A stretch of DNA of 64,000 bases from Polyangium sp. 15x6. Lineage in GTDB: Bacteria; Myxococcota_A; Polyangia; Polyangiales; Polyangiaceae. The stretch spans positions 1 through 64,000 of the forward strand of contig NZ_JASBQE010000067.1 of assembly GCF_029960785.1 (NCBI RefSeq), written 5' to 3'. The position numbers and the translations under genes are program-made. Shown one piece after another: positions 7,827 through 16,968 of this stretch (position 1 is the first letter of the stretch; each line of letters begins with the position of its first letter). The notes under the pieces are model-generated. The model saw only the letters and a program-made list of their open reading frames with translations. It did no database searches and was not told the DNA's origin.

Positions 7827-9053
7827 TCACGCGTAGGCGTACACGCGCCGCTCGTTCGAATCGACCCCGAGATAGACGGCCCGTCCGCCTTCGTTCGCCG
7901 TTCCTCCGGGGGCGCGCTTCGGCGCCGGTCGGCCGTCGGCGACGGCGTCCTCGGCGCGGAGCCGCTCGTATTCGGCGACCGTCATTCGATGGCAGTCGCG
8001 CAGGGGACCGTCGATCTCCAGTCGCGCCACGAGCTCGGCAGCCTCCGGGTTCGTCCTGCCGGCGAAGAACTCCGCGCAGCAGCCCGATCCATAACTGAAG
8101 AGACCAATACGCTGACCGGCGAGCTCCCTCGCTTGCGTGTTCAGCAACGAGGCAAGCGCGAGGTAAAGCGAGCCCGTGTAGACATTGCCGATCCGGGACG
8201 GCAGGTCGAGCGACGGCTCTACTTCCGCCACGAACGACGCGTCGGCGGCCTCCTCGGTCAGGCCATCCAGCATCCGGCGATGCCGGTGGGCCTTGCGGGC
8301 CATCTTGCCATAAGGCACGTGATAACAAGTCCGCACGAGCGGCTCGTCCGTGGCGCCGTCGAGGCGGCGCCACGCATCGTAAGCGCCTTCCAGGGCGTCG
8401 AGATAACATTGCACCGAGTAATGCCCATCGACGAGGGCCTCCTTGTGGTGGAGCGGGCGCCAGAAATCGTGCACGTCGCGCGCGAACGTGCCGGTCTGGC
8501 CCACGTCGAGCGAGAGCAGCCGCGGGTTTTCCCGGACGAGCAGAGCGACGGCGCCCGCTCCCTGCGTGGGCTCGCCTGCCGAACGGAGGGGATATCGTGC
8601 AATGTCGGTGCAGACGACGAGCGCCGCGCGGCCGCGCGCCGAGCCGGAGGCGATCCAATCGACGGCGGAGAGGAGCCCCGCCGTGCCGCCGAAGCAGGCG
8701 TGTTTGGCCTCGAAGATGCGGCATGTGCTCGGCAGATCGAGCAGGCCGTGGACGAACGCGGTCACCGGCTTCGAGTGGTCGACCGCCGTCTCGGTGCCGA
8801 CGATGCAGAGGCCAATCTCCGCAGGGCTCGCGCCGGAGCGCTCGAAGAGGCGACGCGCCGCGTTCACGGCCAGGGTCACGGGGTCCTCGTCCGGCGCGGC
8901 GATCGCCATCCGGCGCATCCCGAGCCCATTCGAATACTTCGACGGCGGGACTCCACGAGCTTCGGCGAGCTCGGACAGCTCGACGTAGCCACGAGGCACA
9001 CTCAAGGCAATCGCATCGATCCCGACGTCGGGCACGCTTTTGCAAGAATTCAT
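7827..9053 (-). CDS. mvaS: Hydroxymethylglutaryl-CoA synthase
   Basis: A 408-residue thiolase-fold enzyme that condenses acetyl-CoA with acetoacetyl-CoA to HMG-CoA, the entry to the mevalonate route. ATG 9053 is chosen because the protein then begins directly with the family N-terminus (VGIDAIALSVPRGYVELSELA). The catalytic triad is visible: Glu89 in GTETAVD, Cys120 in KHACFGGTA, and His245 in CYHVPYGKM, together with FWRPLHHKEALVDGHYS. Length fits the bacterial family. Myxobacteria use such enzymes for mevalonate-derived isoprenoids, for the alternative isovaleryl-CoA route, or for β-branching in polyketide synthesis. No ACP, ketosynthase or other mevalonate gene is adjacent, so which role applies is open. 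The symbol is tentative. Confidence 0.9.
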   Translation of the reverse strand: MNSCKSVPDVGIDAIALSVPRGYVELSELAEARGVPPSKYSNGLGMRRMAIAAPDEDPVTLAVNAARRLFERSGASPAEIGLCIVGTETAVDHSKPVTAFVHGLLDLPSTCRIFEAKHACFGGTAGLLSAVDWIASGSARGRAALVVCTDIARYPLRSAGEPTQGAGAVALLVRENPRLLSLDVGQTGTFARDVHDFWRPLHHKEALVDGHYSVQCYLDALEGAYDAWRRLDGATDEPLVRTCYHVPYGKMARKAHRHRRMLDGLTEEAADASFVAEVEPSLDLPSRIGNVYTGSLYLALASLLNTQARELAGQRIGLFSYGSGCCAEFFAGRTNPEAAELVARLEIDGPLRDCHRMTVAEYERLRAEDAVADGRPAPKRAPGGTANEGGRAVYLGVDSNERRVYAYA

Positions 9054-9149
9054 GGCGCGGAGCCTAGTGGCGACGCGTGCATCGGCCGAGGAGACTCGAA
9101 GGAGGGTCGAGGGAGCGGCCATGGGAAAACGGGGCGTATGCGCCGTCGC

Positions 9150-12100
9150 TCAGCGACCCGCCACACGCGCGAGCCACGCCCGGACACGCAGGAGTTCTTT
9201 TGCTTCCGCCTCACCCATGCTCGCGAGCACCTGCTCGGCCTGGGTCGAGAGCTGCTTGGCGCGGTCGCGCGCCTTTGCGCCGTCCCAGAGCGCCTGCGCG
9301 AGCTCGAAGCGCGCGAGCGCGAGAAAGACAGGGTTACCGTCGTAGGTTTCGAGGTTTTTCACGGCCTCTTCGAGCAGGGGCACTGCCTGCGCAGCGCGTC
9401 CCATCCGCCGCTCGACCTTGCCCCGCCCCGTGAGCGCGATGCCGATCTGGAAATCCTCGGGGCCGTTGACCTTCTCCCATGTCTTCTGCGCGCGGGTGAA
9501 ACGCGCGCCGGCCTCCTCCGTTCGCCCGAGCTCCAGGAGGACATCGCCCATGGTGTTGAGGGCAGCGGCCACCTGGTCGTGCTCGGGCCCGAAGACCTGC
9601 TCGAAGGCCAAGAGCGCCTTCTCGCTCGCAGCGAGCGCCTTCTCCGGGCGGCCTGCGTCGACCTCCGCGCACGCGATTCCGATGAGCACCTCCGCGGAGA
9701 GCGGCAGCGCGCTCTTGTCCTTTTCGAAGATCGAGAGCGCCTCCTGGTAGGCGGCGAGCGCCTGGGCATTCTCGTGCAGCGCCGAGAGCGCGTGGCCCAT
9801 GCCGAGCAGCATGCGCCCGACGTTGACGTGCCCAGGGTCGAGCGCCGCTCGCTGGATCGCGAGGGCTCTCTTGTAGACCGCGAGCGCCTCGACGTGATGC
9901 CCCTCGTTGAAATGCGCCGTCGCGAGCCCGCCCAAGACGAACGCGACCTTTGGGTGATGGGGGCCGAGGATCGCCTCGAGTTGCTCGCTCGAGCGGCGGG
10001 TGTGCTCCATGGCCTCCGCCATGTCGCCCCGCCACATCGCCACCTGACCCAGGTTGTAGAGCTCCGTGGCCACCCGCAGGTGCTGTGGCCCGACCACGCG
10101 CTGCCAGAGCTCGAGCGAGCGCGTGTACTGCTCCCCGGCGCGGGCGTGATCGGCCTGCGTCAGATAGACATCGCCCCGATTTTCGTGGAGCTGGGCAAGG
10201 AGGCCCTCGTCCTCTTTGCCCCTGCGGAGCAATGCCTCGGCGAGCCAGGCCCAGTGAAGGCCATCGTCGAAACGGCGTAGCTGCGCGCCCACGACGTCGA
10301 CGAGCTGGATGGCCGCATCCGCCGCGGCGCGGTCGTGGCGTCCCGCCTGGGCCGCGGAGAACGCGCGCCGGAGCGACGCCTCGGCGGCCTTGGGGTCGCC
10401 GGTGGCGATCTGCAGATCGGCGAGCGCCGTGAGCGCCTCGGCCTCGGTCGGCGCGTGCGTGAGGGCCTCGGCGCGCGTGACCGTCGCCTCGGCGATGGAG
10501 AGGCCCTCCTGGTATCGGCCAACGGCGGACAGCGCCGAGGCGCGGGCGATCTGCTCACGAATCGCTCGGGCCTCGTCGGCCGCTGCTTGCCGCTCGGGCA
10601 GGCGTACCGGAGACCGGAGGCCCTCGACGTCCGCGCAAACGGAGACGTCGCCGAGCGACTTCGCGGCCTCGGGGGCCTTCGCCACCTGGTCCTTGCCGCT
10701 CGTCTCGAGCACGCCCACGAGCGCGCGCACCTCCTCGAGCCGCCGATCGAGGCAAAGCATCCGCAGCGAGAGCACCTCATCGGACTGATCGCCGCGCAGC
10801 CGCGTCGCCTCGCACGCCTCGGTGTGCATCGTCGACCACCCTCGCCCGTAGGCGTCGAGCGCCTGTTCGATGCCCCGCCAGGCATCCTGCGCGTACGAGA
10901 GCTCGGTCGCGAGGAACTGCTCGCGGATCGCGCGCTTCTGCGGTTCCCCCCAGGCGCCGGCGAACTTCTCCGGCGCCCCGCTGCAGAGCGGCACGCTCGG
11001 CTCGGCGCGCAGCGCGCCGAAGACCCCCACCCCTCCGAGCGCCGCCACGGCGAGCGCGCCGAGCACGCGGTTCCGGAAGGTGCGCTGCTCGTCTTGCGTG
11101 AGCGCCGAGAGGAGCGCGTCCATGGACGGGAAGCGCTCCTCCGGTGAGGGCCGAAGGCCTCGCTCGATCGCGCGCAGCACGCGCGCGGGCACGCCCGGCA
11201 CGTCCTTCGGCCGCGGCAGCCTCCCGCCCGGCGCCTCGGTCAGGACCGCCTCGCGCGTGTTCACGGTGAAGGGCCGTTCGCCGTAGAGCGCCTCGAAGAG
11301 CGCGAGGCAGAAGCTGAACTGGTCGGCCTGCGCATCGACGGAGACGCCCTCGAATTGCTCCGGCGCCATGTAGGCAGGCGTGCCGAGGACGGCGCCCGAG
11401 CGGGTCAGCGATGCGAGGCTCTCGCCGTCCCCTCGCGTCTCCTGTATGTCCTCCGGGGGGAGCGGGGGCGCGGCGAGGGCGCGCGCGAGGCCAAAATCGG
11501 CGACGCGGACGCGCCCGTCGCTGGCGACGAGGACGTTCTCCGGCTTGAAATCGCGGTGAACCAGCCCCGCGGCGTGCGCCGCCGAGAGCCCCCGGCCGGC
11601 CTGTTCGAAGAGGTCGAGGATCTCGCGCCAGGAGCGCTTCCCCTGCGACAGCCACCCGGCGAGCGTGGTGCCGTCGACGTACTCCATGGCGAAGAACAGG
11701 CCCTCCCCGATCGTGCCCACGTCGTGGATGGCGAGCACGTTCGGGTGGGAGATGCGCGCCATGGCCTGCGCCTCGCGCATGAGCCGGAGCTCGGCGCCCG
11801 GGGCCCGCTGCAGGATCTCGGGCCGCAGGATCTTGAGCGCGACCTTCCGGTCGAGCTCGGGGTCGTAGGCGGCGAACACCACGCCCATTCCGCCCGCCCC
11901 CACCGTCTCCAGGATCATGTACCGCCCGAGGATCGCGCCCCGCGAGAGCTCCCCGGAAGGCGCGGCCGCCGCCGTGGCCCTGATTCGCGGCGTCGCCGCG
12001 CCCTCCGTGGCGACCGCCTCGCGGCCGGGGAGTTCCAGCACGGAGATCTGCTTGGCCAGCTCGGACAAAAGCCTCCGGCAGGCGGCGCAACCCGCGACGT

Positions 12101-12182
12101 GCCGCTCGACACGCTCGGCCGCCTGCGTCTCGAGCAAACCCTCCGCGAACTCGGCGACCGTGGTGTCACTCAGGCAGCTCAT
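9150..12182 (-). CDS. Ser/Thr protein kinase with zinc finger, one TM segment and TPR repeats
   Basis: A 1010-residue protein; ATG 12182 opens a natural N-terminus. Residues 28-35 form an anti-sigma-like zinc-binding motif (His28, Cys32, Cys35). The kinase domain spans about 87-345: Gly-loop VGAGGMG, Lys117 in VALK, HRDFKPEN, DFGLA and GTPAYMAPEQ are all intact, so it should be active. A transmembrane helix (VLGALAVAALGGVGVFGAL) follows near residue 370. The rest is outside the membrane, with many tetratricopeptide-like repeats from about 560 to 1000 (for example VATELYNLGQVAMWRGDMAEA). It is divergent, over 99 bp, from a sigma factor gene, an arrangement typical of myxobacterial kinase/sigma pairs. 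The zinc finger suggests it may bind that sigma factor; that is inference. Confidence 0.92.
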   Translation of the reverse strand: MSCLSDTTVAEFAEGLLETQAAERVERHVAGCAACRRLLSELAKQISVLELPGREAVATEGAATPRIRATAAAAPSGELSRGAILGRYMILETVGAGGMGVVFAAYDPELDRKVALKILRPEILQRAPGAELRLMREAQAMARISHPNVLAIHDVGTIGEGLFFAMEYVDGTTLAGWLSQGKRSWREILDLFEQAGRGLSAAHAAGLVHRDFKPENVLVASDGRVRVADFGLARALAAPPLPPEDIQETRGDGESLASLTRSGAVLGTPAYMAPEQFEGVSVDAQADQFSFCLALFEALYGERPFTVNTREAVLTEAPGGRLPRPKDVPGVPARVLRAIERGLRPSPEERFPSMDALLSALTQDEQRTFRNRVLGALAVAALGGVGVFGALRAEPSVPLCSGAPEKFAGAWGEPQKRAIREQFLATELSYAQDAWRGIEQALDAYGRGWSTMHTEACEATRLRGDQSDEVLSLRMLCLDRRLEEVRALVGVLETSGKDQVAKAPEAAKSLGDVSVCADVEGLRSPVRLPERQAAADEARAIREQIARASALSAVGRYQEGLSIAEATVTRAEALTHAPTEAEALTALADLQIATGDPKAAEASLRRAFSAAQAGRHDRAAADAAIQLVDVVGAQLRRFDDGLHWAWLAEALLRRGKEDEGLLAQLHENRGDVYLTQADHARAGEQYTRSLELWQRVVGPQHLRVATELYNLGQVAMWRGDMAEAMEHTRRSSEQLEAILGPHHPKVAFVLGGLATAHFNEGHHVEALAVYKRALAIQRAALDPGHVNVGRMLLGMGHALSALHENAQALAAYQEALSIFEKDKSALPLSAEVLIGIACAEVDAGRPEKALAASEKALLAFEQVFGPEHDQVAAALNTMGDVLLELGRTEEAGARFTRAQKTWEKVNGPEDFQIGIALTGRGKVERRMGRAAQAVPLLEEAVKNLETYDGNPVFLALARFELAQALWDGAKARDRAKQLSTQAEQVLASMGEAEAKELLRVRAWLARVAGR

Positions 12183-12281
12183 CCCATACCGTTTGCCGTG
12201 GACGACGTCGTTTTCCGCGGAAGCGCGCCCCGAAGCACGCGTGACTGTACAGGGGTCGCGTGAATCCGGTAAAGTCCGCGC

Positions 12282-13187
12282 GTGACCGCCCCGGCGTGCC
12301 GTCTCACCGAGGTCTTCCTGCAGCAGCAGGCCCGTGAGCAAGGGGCGGCGCGAGGCGAGGAGCACGACGCGCTTTCGGGGCTCCTCGAACGAGCCGTCGC
12401 ATCCGCGCGGGCCGCATGGCCGGAGATCGATGTGCCCGCGGAAGCCTTCGTGCGCTGGCTCTCGGAGCGGATTGCCGCGGCGAACGTGGAGACACTCGAA
12501 CGAGCGCTCGGCACGTTGCGCCTCGGCGATCTCTATCTCGCATGCGCTTGCGCGCGGGGCGACCGCGCGGCGCTCGCGGCGTTCGAGCGGTCCTACGTCC
12601 CGGATCTCATTGCAGCGATCCAGCACGTCGATCGATCCGGTAGCCACGCGGACGACGTCCTGCAGGTGCTGCGGCAAAAGCTGTTCGTGGGAGAACCTTC
12701 GACCGGGCCGAAGATCCGCGAGTACGGCGGCCGCGGGGAGCTGCGCCGGTGGCTCCGTGCCGTCGCGGTGCGCGGCGGCATCGACGCCCTGCGCGCCGCG
12801 CGTGAGATCCCCGTCGAGGACGAGCTGCTCGACGCCATCGAGGTTCCCGCCGACCACCCGGAGCTATTGCACCTGAAGCGCACCTCGCTCGCCGAGCTCA
12901 AGCTCGCCCTGCGCGACGCCCTGGGCGCGCTGTCCGCGCGGGAGCGGACGCTGCTCCAGCAGTACTACCTCGACGGCGCCCACCTGGAGGCGCTCGCCGC
13001 GCTGTACCGAGTCACACCCTCCGCCGTGAGCCGCAGCCTCGCGAAGACGCGCGCGACCCTCATGGGACGGGTGCGGAACGCGCTGATGGCGCGGCTACGG
13101 CTCAGTGGGCGTGAAGTGGACAACATCCTTGTCCTCGTCCAGAGCCAGCTCGAGCTCTCGAGGAGCATGCTCGACGGGCCGTCGTAA
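12282..13187 (+). CDS. RNA polymerase sigma-70 factor, myxobacterial gmx1-like family
   Basis: A 301-residue protein starting at GTG 12282. It has an ECF-like organisation: a region 2-like segment (LYLACACARGDRAALAAFERSYVPDLIAAI, then DDVLQVLRQKLF) and a region 4 helix-turn-helix (LGALSARERTLLQQYYLDG, LAALYRVTPSAVSRSLAKTRATL). The long N-terminal part and the sequence style match the lineage-specific Myxococcales sigma family annotated as Sig-70_gmx1. It is transcribed away from the zinc-finger kinase gene and probably regulated with or by it. Target promoters are unknown. Confidence 0.88.
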   Translation: MTAPACRLTEVFLQQQAREQGAARGEEHDALSGLLERAVASARAAWPEIDVPAEAFVRWLSERIAAANVETLERALGTLRLGDLYLACACARGDRAALAAFERSYVPDLIAAIQHVDRSGSHADDVLQVLRQKLFVGEPSTGPKIREYGGRGELRRWLRAVAVRGGIDALRAAREIPVEDELLDAIEVPADHPELLHLKRTSLAELKLALRDALGALSARERTLLQQYYLDGAHLEALAALYRVTPSAVSRSLAKTRATLMGRVRNALMARLRLSGREVDNILVLVQSQLELSRSMLDGPS

Positions 13188-13346
13188 GGGGAAAGCCCCC
13201 GTAGTTTCGCACACAGACAAACAAAAAACGCAAACGCGCGCTGGTTCTCCGTCCTCTAGGGCGAGCGCCTGCTGCCGGGGCCTCCTCGGGCAGCGGAAGA
13301 CGCATGCGGCTGCGCCCGCCCCTTCATACCCGGAAGACCATCGACC

Positions 13347-14723
13347 ATGACACGTACGCTCGTTGCATCGCTGCTCGCCACGTTCGTCGCCGGATGCGGC
13401 TTCATCAAGGTGGGGGGCCTGCCCTCCGTCTCGTCCGGCGAGCCGTCGGAGGCCTCCGGCGAGGCCGGAGCCGCCGGCCCGAAGTCCACCGACGAGGAGC
13501 TCCTCAAGCTCTACCAGTCGATCGACTACACCTGCTGCACGCAGACGCGCGCGAGCGGCATGGGGTTCTTTCAGAAAGCCGGCGTCGATCAGACGGGGCT
13601 CTTCAAGCGGGGGAACGTCGATCCGGAGTGGATCCCCGGCTGGTCGAACGACCTCTCGACCATCGAGCTCACGAACGCGCTGGCGCAGGGCGCCGTCAAC
13701 CGCACCTGGCAAAAGCAATGCTTCGCCGACTACGAGGACTATCGCAAGGGCTTTGCCGCCATCGAAGGAAAACACCGCCCGCGGTTCGAGGCGCTGCGCA
13801 AGCAGGGCAACTACTACGAGCAGGCCTCGGGCCTGAGCGCGCTCCTGTCCGACGTCGCGAAGGAGGCCGAGCAGAAGGGCCTGAAGCTCCCCGGCTCGCA
13901 TCCGATGACGTGGGTGGGACTGCCTTACGAGATCGTCACCGCCCTCTTCCAGGTGCATCGCGACACGGGGCACGAGTACGCGCTCGCCGATTACGTGAAG
14001 CCCGTGGGGGATCAGGTCGAGAAGTTCTCGCGCTTCGGCCGGCCCTGGTCCGAGGACAAGACGTTCGATCGTGACGTCTTCTGCGCGTACGCCGAGGTGA
14101 ACGGCACGCACCGCACGCCGAAGCTGCCCGATATCGGCGGCTGGGAGCCCGGCCGCGACGCGCCGGTGCGCTGGCCGGTCGCGGCCGAGCGTCACGCCGA
14201 GGTCGAGAAGAAGCTCCAGAGCCTGCAACCGCAATCGGCGGCGGCGCTCACGATCCAGGGATGGAAGGTCCCCAGGCTCGAGATGGGGACGCTCGATCGC
14301 GAGCCGAAGGCGCCCAAGCTCTTCTATACCGGGCCCTACACGATCACCTCCGTCCAGCGCGAGGGCGACAAGGTCGTGATCGGCGGCGAGCAGCGCAAGA
14401 CCGAGCCGTTCAACTACGATTGCCGCTCGACGGGCGTCATCGAGTCGTACGACCTCAACAACAACCCCGTCTACGGGCGCAATTGCAAGGTGGGCTCGAA
14501 GACGAGCATCCGCATCGCGGAGGTCACGTTCCCCGACCTCCCTGCCTCGATTCAGCTCGGCAAGGGGGACGAGATCTCGTTTTATGGCGATCTCGTGCGG
14601 GAGGAGAAGGACAAGTCGGTGAAGCAGACCCCGTCGGAGGTCGTGACCAGCCGCGCCCACGCGTTCGAAGGGAAACACCTCGTGCAGGTGAAGCGCGAGG
14701 GCAAGGTGCTTCACTCGTTCTGA
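13347..14723 (+). CDS. Lipoprotein of unknown function
   Basis: A 458-residue protein with a lipoprotein signal (MTRTLVASLLATFVAGC) and a start preceded by GGAAGA. The body is not recognised. It begins with a short Ser/Glu/Gly linker, then an α-helical part with paired cysteines (YTCCTQT), then a β-rich C-terminal part (YTGPYTITSVQREGDKVVIGG; NCKVGSKTSIRIAEVTFPDL). There is no transmembrane helix besides the signal. It is followed by a GC hairpin and converges with the protease-nuclease gene. It lies 159 bp after the sigma gene and might belong to its regulon; nothing in the sequence proves that. Confidence 0.82.
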   Translation: MTRTLVASLLATFVAGCGFIKVGGLPSVSSGEPSEASGEAGAAGPKSTDEELLKLYQSIDYTCCTQTRASGMGFFQKAGVDQTGLFKRGNVDPEWIPGWSNDLSTIELTNALAQGAVNRTWQKQCFADYEDYRKGFAAIEGKHRPRFEALRKQGNYYEQASGLSALLSDVAKEAEQKGLKLPGSHPMTWVGLPYEIVTALFQVHRDTGHEYALADYVKPVGDQVEKFSRFGRPWSEDKTFDRDVFCAYAEVNGTHRTPKLPDIGGWEPGRDAPVRWPVAAERHAEVEKKLQSLQPQSAAALTIQGWKVPRLEMGTLDREPKAPKLFYTGPYTITSVQREGDKVVIGGEQRKTEPFNYDCRSTGVIESYDLNNNPVYGRNCKVGSKTSIRIAEVTFPDLPASIQLGKGDEISFYGDLVREEKDKSVKQTPSEVVTSRAHAFEGKHLVQVKREGKVLHSF

Positions 14724-14775
14724 CGCGTCGCGAGGGGACACGGCGCCGTCGCTGCGATTCCAACGTTTGAGAAAA

Positions 14776-14802
14776 GGCCCGGACGCAGGGGAGCGCCGGG
14801 CC
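14776..14802. terminator. Possible bidirectional hairpin terminator
   Basis: A 7-bp perfect stem GGCCCGG/CCGGGCC with a 13-nt loop lies in the 90-bp gap between two converging genes (stops at 14723 and 14814). There is no U-tract, so the call rests on position and stem only. Confidence 0.4.
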
Positions 14803-14813
14803 AGCCCCTCGAG

Positions 14814-16682
14814 CTAGAACCGAATATCGCTGGGGTCGGAGACCAGACGGCGCCTGCTCCCCGCCTTCTCTTCCTGCCCGAAGCGATCGTGTTTCTTGAG
14901 ATTCCCGAAATCGAGCCCCGTGAGCTGTTCGATCTCCTCGACGCTCACCTGATAGGTGCGGAATTGCCCATAGGCGAACTCCAGGTCCGTGATCATGCTC
15001 GCCTGGCTCAGCATGTAGGCCGTGACGGAGAGCTCCTTCGTCTCGTCGTCCCGCACCATGGCGACGACCTTCCAGAACTGACGCGGCAACTGGACCGATC
15101 GGTACTCCGGGTCTTCCGCGTCGAGGACCGGCCCGGTGAATACGCAGACCCTGAGCTCGTGCGCCCCCGCGTTGTCCAGCACGTAGTCTTCGAGATCGTT
15201 CCAGACCTTCTGGTTGAGGTCCTTGTGCTGCGGGCAGGCGTTCGTGAAATGGAAGGTATCGTCGTTCGCCTTCTTGGCATCGGCTCCCCAGACAGGGTCG
15301 AGGCGGCGCACCATGTGCCCCCGGTCGAGATCGTTGTTCGCGTACACGCTCGGCCCCGTCTGCCACTCGGCCGGAAGGCGAGGATCATAGCTCCACTTGT
15401 CGCGGGACCGGGGCAGCGCGAGTCGTGAACCGCCGTCGATGTTCACCGCCGTGAAAAACGGCATGCGCCGCGTCTTGTTCATGACGACGGAGAAGTTCGT
15501 GTAGCGGAGCACGAAGTCGTCTGTGCCGTCGATGACGGCGATGTGTGGCTCGAGCACCTGGGCGACCGTGGGAAGAGGAACCTCGTGACCCTTGCCGAGG
15601 AAGTCCTCGACGTACCCCACACGATCACTGTAATCGGTCTTGTTCCGGTCCTTCGCGCGCCCCTCGAGGTCGGCCAGCGACATCGACGGCGCCGCGATTT
15701 CGGCCGGCGCGCGGTCCAGCGTGCGAAGGAGCTCCTCCAGCACGGGGGCAGAGACCGCGTAATTCGCGACCTCCGACCTCCCGCCGAAATGGATCCCCAC
15801 GACCGCGCCCGTCTCGATGTCGACGGCCGGCGAGCCGGAGTTCCCTGCGAGGGTCGTGCAGGTGTGGGCGAAGACCTTGCCGTCGGAGCTCAGGGCGCTG
15901 ACCGTGCCCGGCGAGAGGCGCTTGACGTCGTAAATACCGAGGAAGAGCTCCTCCATCGCGCTTCGATCTTCGTAATAATCCAGCGCCGGATAGCCGATGA
16001 CGGCGACGAGCTGGTCGACGCGCGGCGGAGCCTTTGCGAGGGGGATCGGCGGCGGAACGGCGAGCCCCGGGCGCTCCTCCAGGAGGAGGAACGCGACATC
16101 CGGCGTGTCATCGCCGTCCTCGGCAATGTACAGGACCTTGCTGATCCCGAGCTCCAGCGTGGCAGCCCGCTGATACTCTTCTTTGAAATCGACGCGCGCC
16201 TCCATCGGCGTGCCCATGAATTGCTTGAAAACGAACTTCTTCTCGGCATCCTTCCTGCCGAACTCCTGGGCGACGTGCCTGTTGGTCACGATCACGTTCT
16301 TCGCGATCACCCACCCCGTGCCGACCCAGGGAGCTTGCGGGTGATTGCGTAGCTCGATGCGACCGACCGACGCGATGGCGCTCTCGAGGACCCTCCTGTG
16401 CGGGAGCAATCGGGCCCTCCACGTATCGGTCTCCGGTACCTGAAAGGTGCCATTCTGGATGAAAAGGGCGGGGCGGCCTTTGCGGAGGACGATCTTCTCC
16501 GCCACAGGGTTTTTGGCGAAGAACGGCGTAGCCTCGGCCGCGCTCTCGGGAACGATGCCGACGGACTCGAGGCCTGCTCCCCAGGTTTTCCGCTTGCGGC
16601 CTTGAAACGATGCCGTGTACCGCGAGATTTCCCGGATGAGCTGCTTGTCGGCCAGAATCGCTTCCAGTTGTTTCTTGCGCAT
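14814..16682 (-). CDS. Trypsin-like serine protease fused to DNA/RNA non-specific endonuclease
   Basis: A 622-residue protein without signal peptide; ATG 16682 has GGAGGGG eight nt upstream. The N-terminal part (about 100-325) is a trypsin-fold peptidase: His136 in VTNRHVA, probable Asp195 in TPDVAFLLLEE, Ser282 in LAGNSGSP, followed by VVGIHFGG. The C-terminal part (about 375-590) is a NUC/NucA-type metal-dependent nuclease: LDRGHMVRR with His456, HFTNACPQ with Asn481, and the helix NQKVWNDLEDYV with Glu498. Both active sites look complete. A short helical N-terminus (residues 1-100) is unassigned. Cytosolic protease-nuclease fusions are known in bacterial conflict and cell-death contexts, which would fit an effector cleaved or activated on attack. 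That role is inference. Confidence 0.88.
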   Translation of the reverse strand: MRKKQLEAILADKQLIREISRYTASFQGRKRKTWGAGLESVGIVPESAAEATPFFAKNPVAEKIVLRKGRPALFIQNGTFQVPETDTWRARLLPHRRVLESAIASVGRIELRNHPQAPWVGTGWVIAKNVIVTNRHVAQEFGRKDAEKKFVFKQFMGTPMEARVDFKEEYQRAATLELGISKVLYIAEDGDDTPDVAFLLLEERPGLAVPPPIPLAKAPPRVDQLVAVIGYPALDYYEDRSAMEELFLGIYDVKRLSPGTVSALSSDGKVFAHTCTTLAGNSGSPAVDIETGAVVGIHFGGRSEVANYAVSAPVLEELLRTLDRAPAEIAAPSMSLADLEGRAKDRNKTDYSDRVGYVEDFLGKGHEVPLPTVAQVLEPHIAVIDGTDDFVLRYTNFSVVMNKTRRMPFFTAVNIDGGSRLALPRSRDKWSYDPRLPAEWQTGPSVYANNDLDRGHMVRRLDPVWGADAKKANDDTFHFTNACPQHKDLNQKVWNDLEDYVLDNAGAHELRVCVFTGPVLDAEDPEYRSVQLPRQFWKVVAMVRDDETKELSVTAYMLSQASMITDLEFAYGQFRTYQVSVEEIEQLTGLDFGNLKKHDRFGQEEKAGSRRRLVSDPSDIRF

Positions 16683-16926
16683 GGACTCGTCCCCTCCGCC
16701 CAGACGCCTGCCTCCCGTGCGTCGGCCGCCTCGGTGCGGCCATGCAAAGGTGGGCGTGACAAGACTCGACGCTGGATCGGACGTATGGTTAATCCCGAAG
16801 GGTACACACAACCATCATCCTTTGTAAATGATTTTTGTGCTACGCGGTCCCTTTTGTGCTCACAGATGATTCGGGTTCATGGCGAATGACTGTGGTAACC
16901 CGACGACCATTCAAGCTCACGTGGGC

Positions 16927-16954
16927 GAGGCGCACCGGAGTGCCGGTGCGCCTC
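16927..16954 (-). terminator. Hairpin terminator after the glycyl radical enzyme gene
   Basis: A perfect 12-bp stem (GAGGCGCACCGG with its complement) around a 4-nt loop lies 15 nt downstream of the stop codon at 16969, read on the minus strand. There is no U-tract after it. Position and stem strength support a terminator or 3'-end stabiliser. Confidence 0.6.
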
Positions 16955-16968
16955 GGGTCCCTCGCGTC

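Noticed and set aside
12183-12857. N-terminal extension of the TPR kinase to about 1235 residues
   Set aside because: It would overlap the divergent sigma factor gene; ATG 12182 gives a natural start before the zinc finger.
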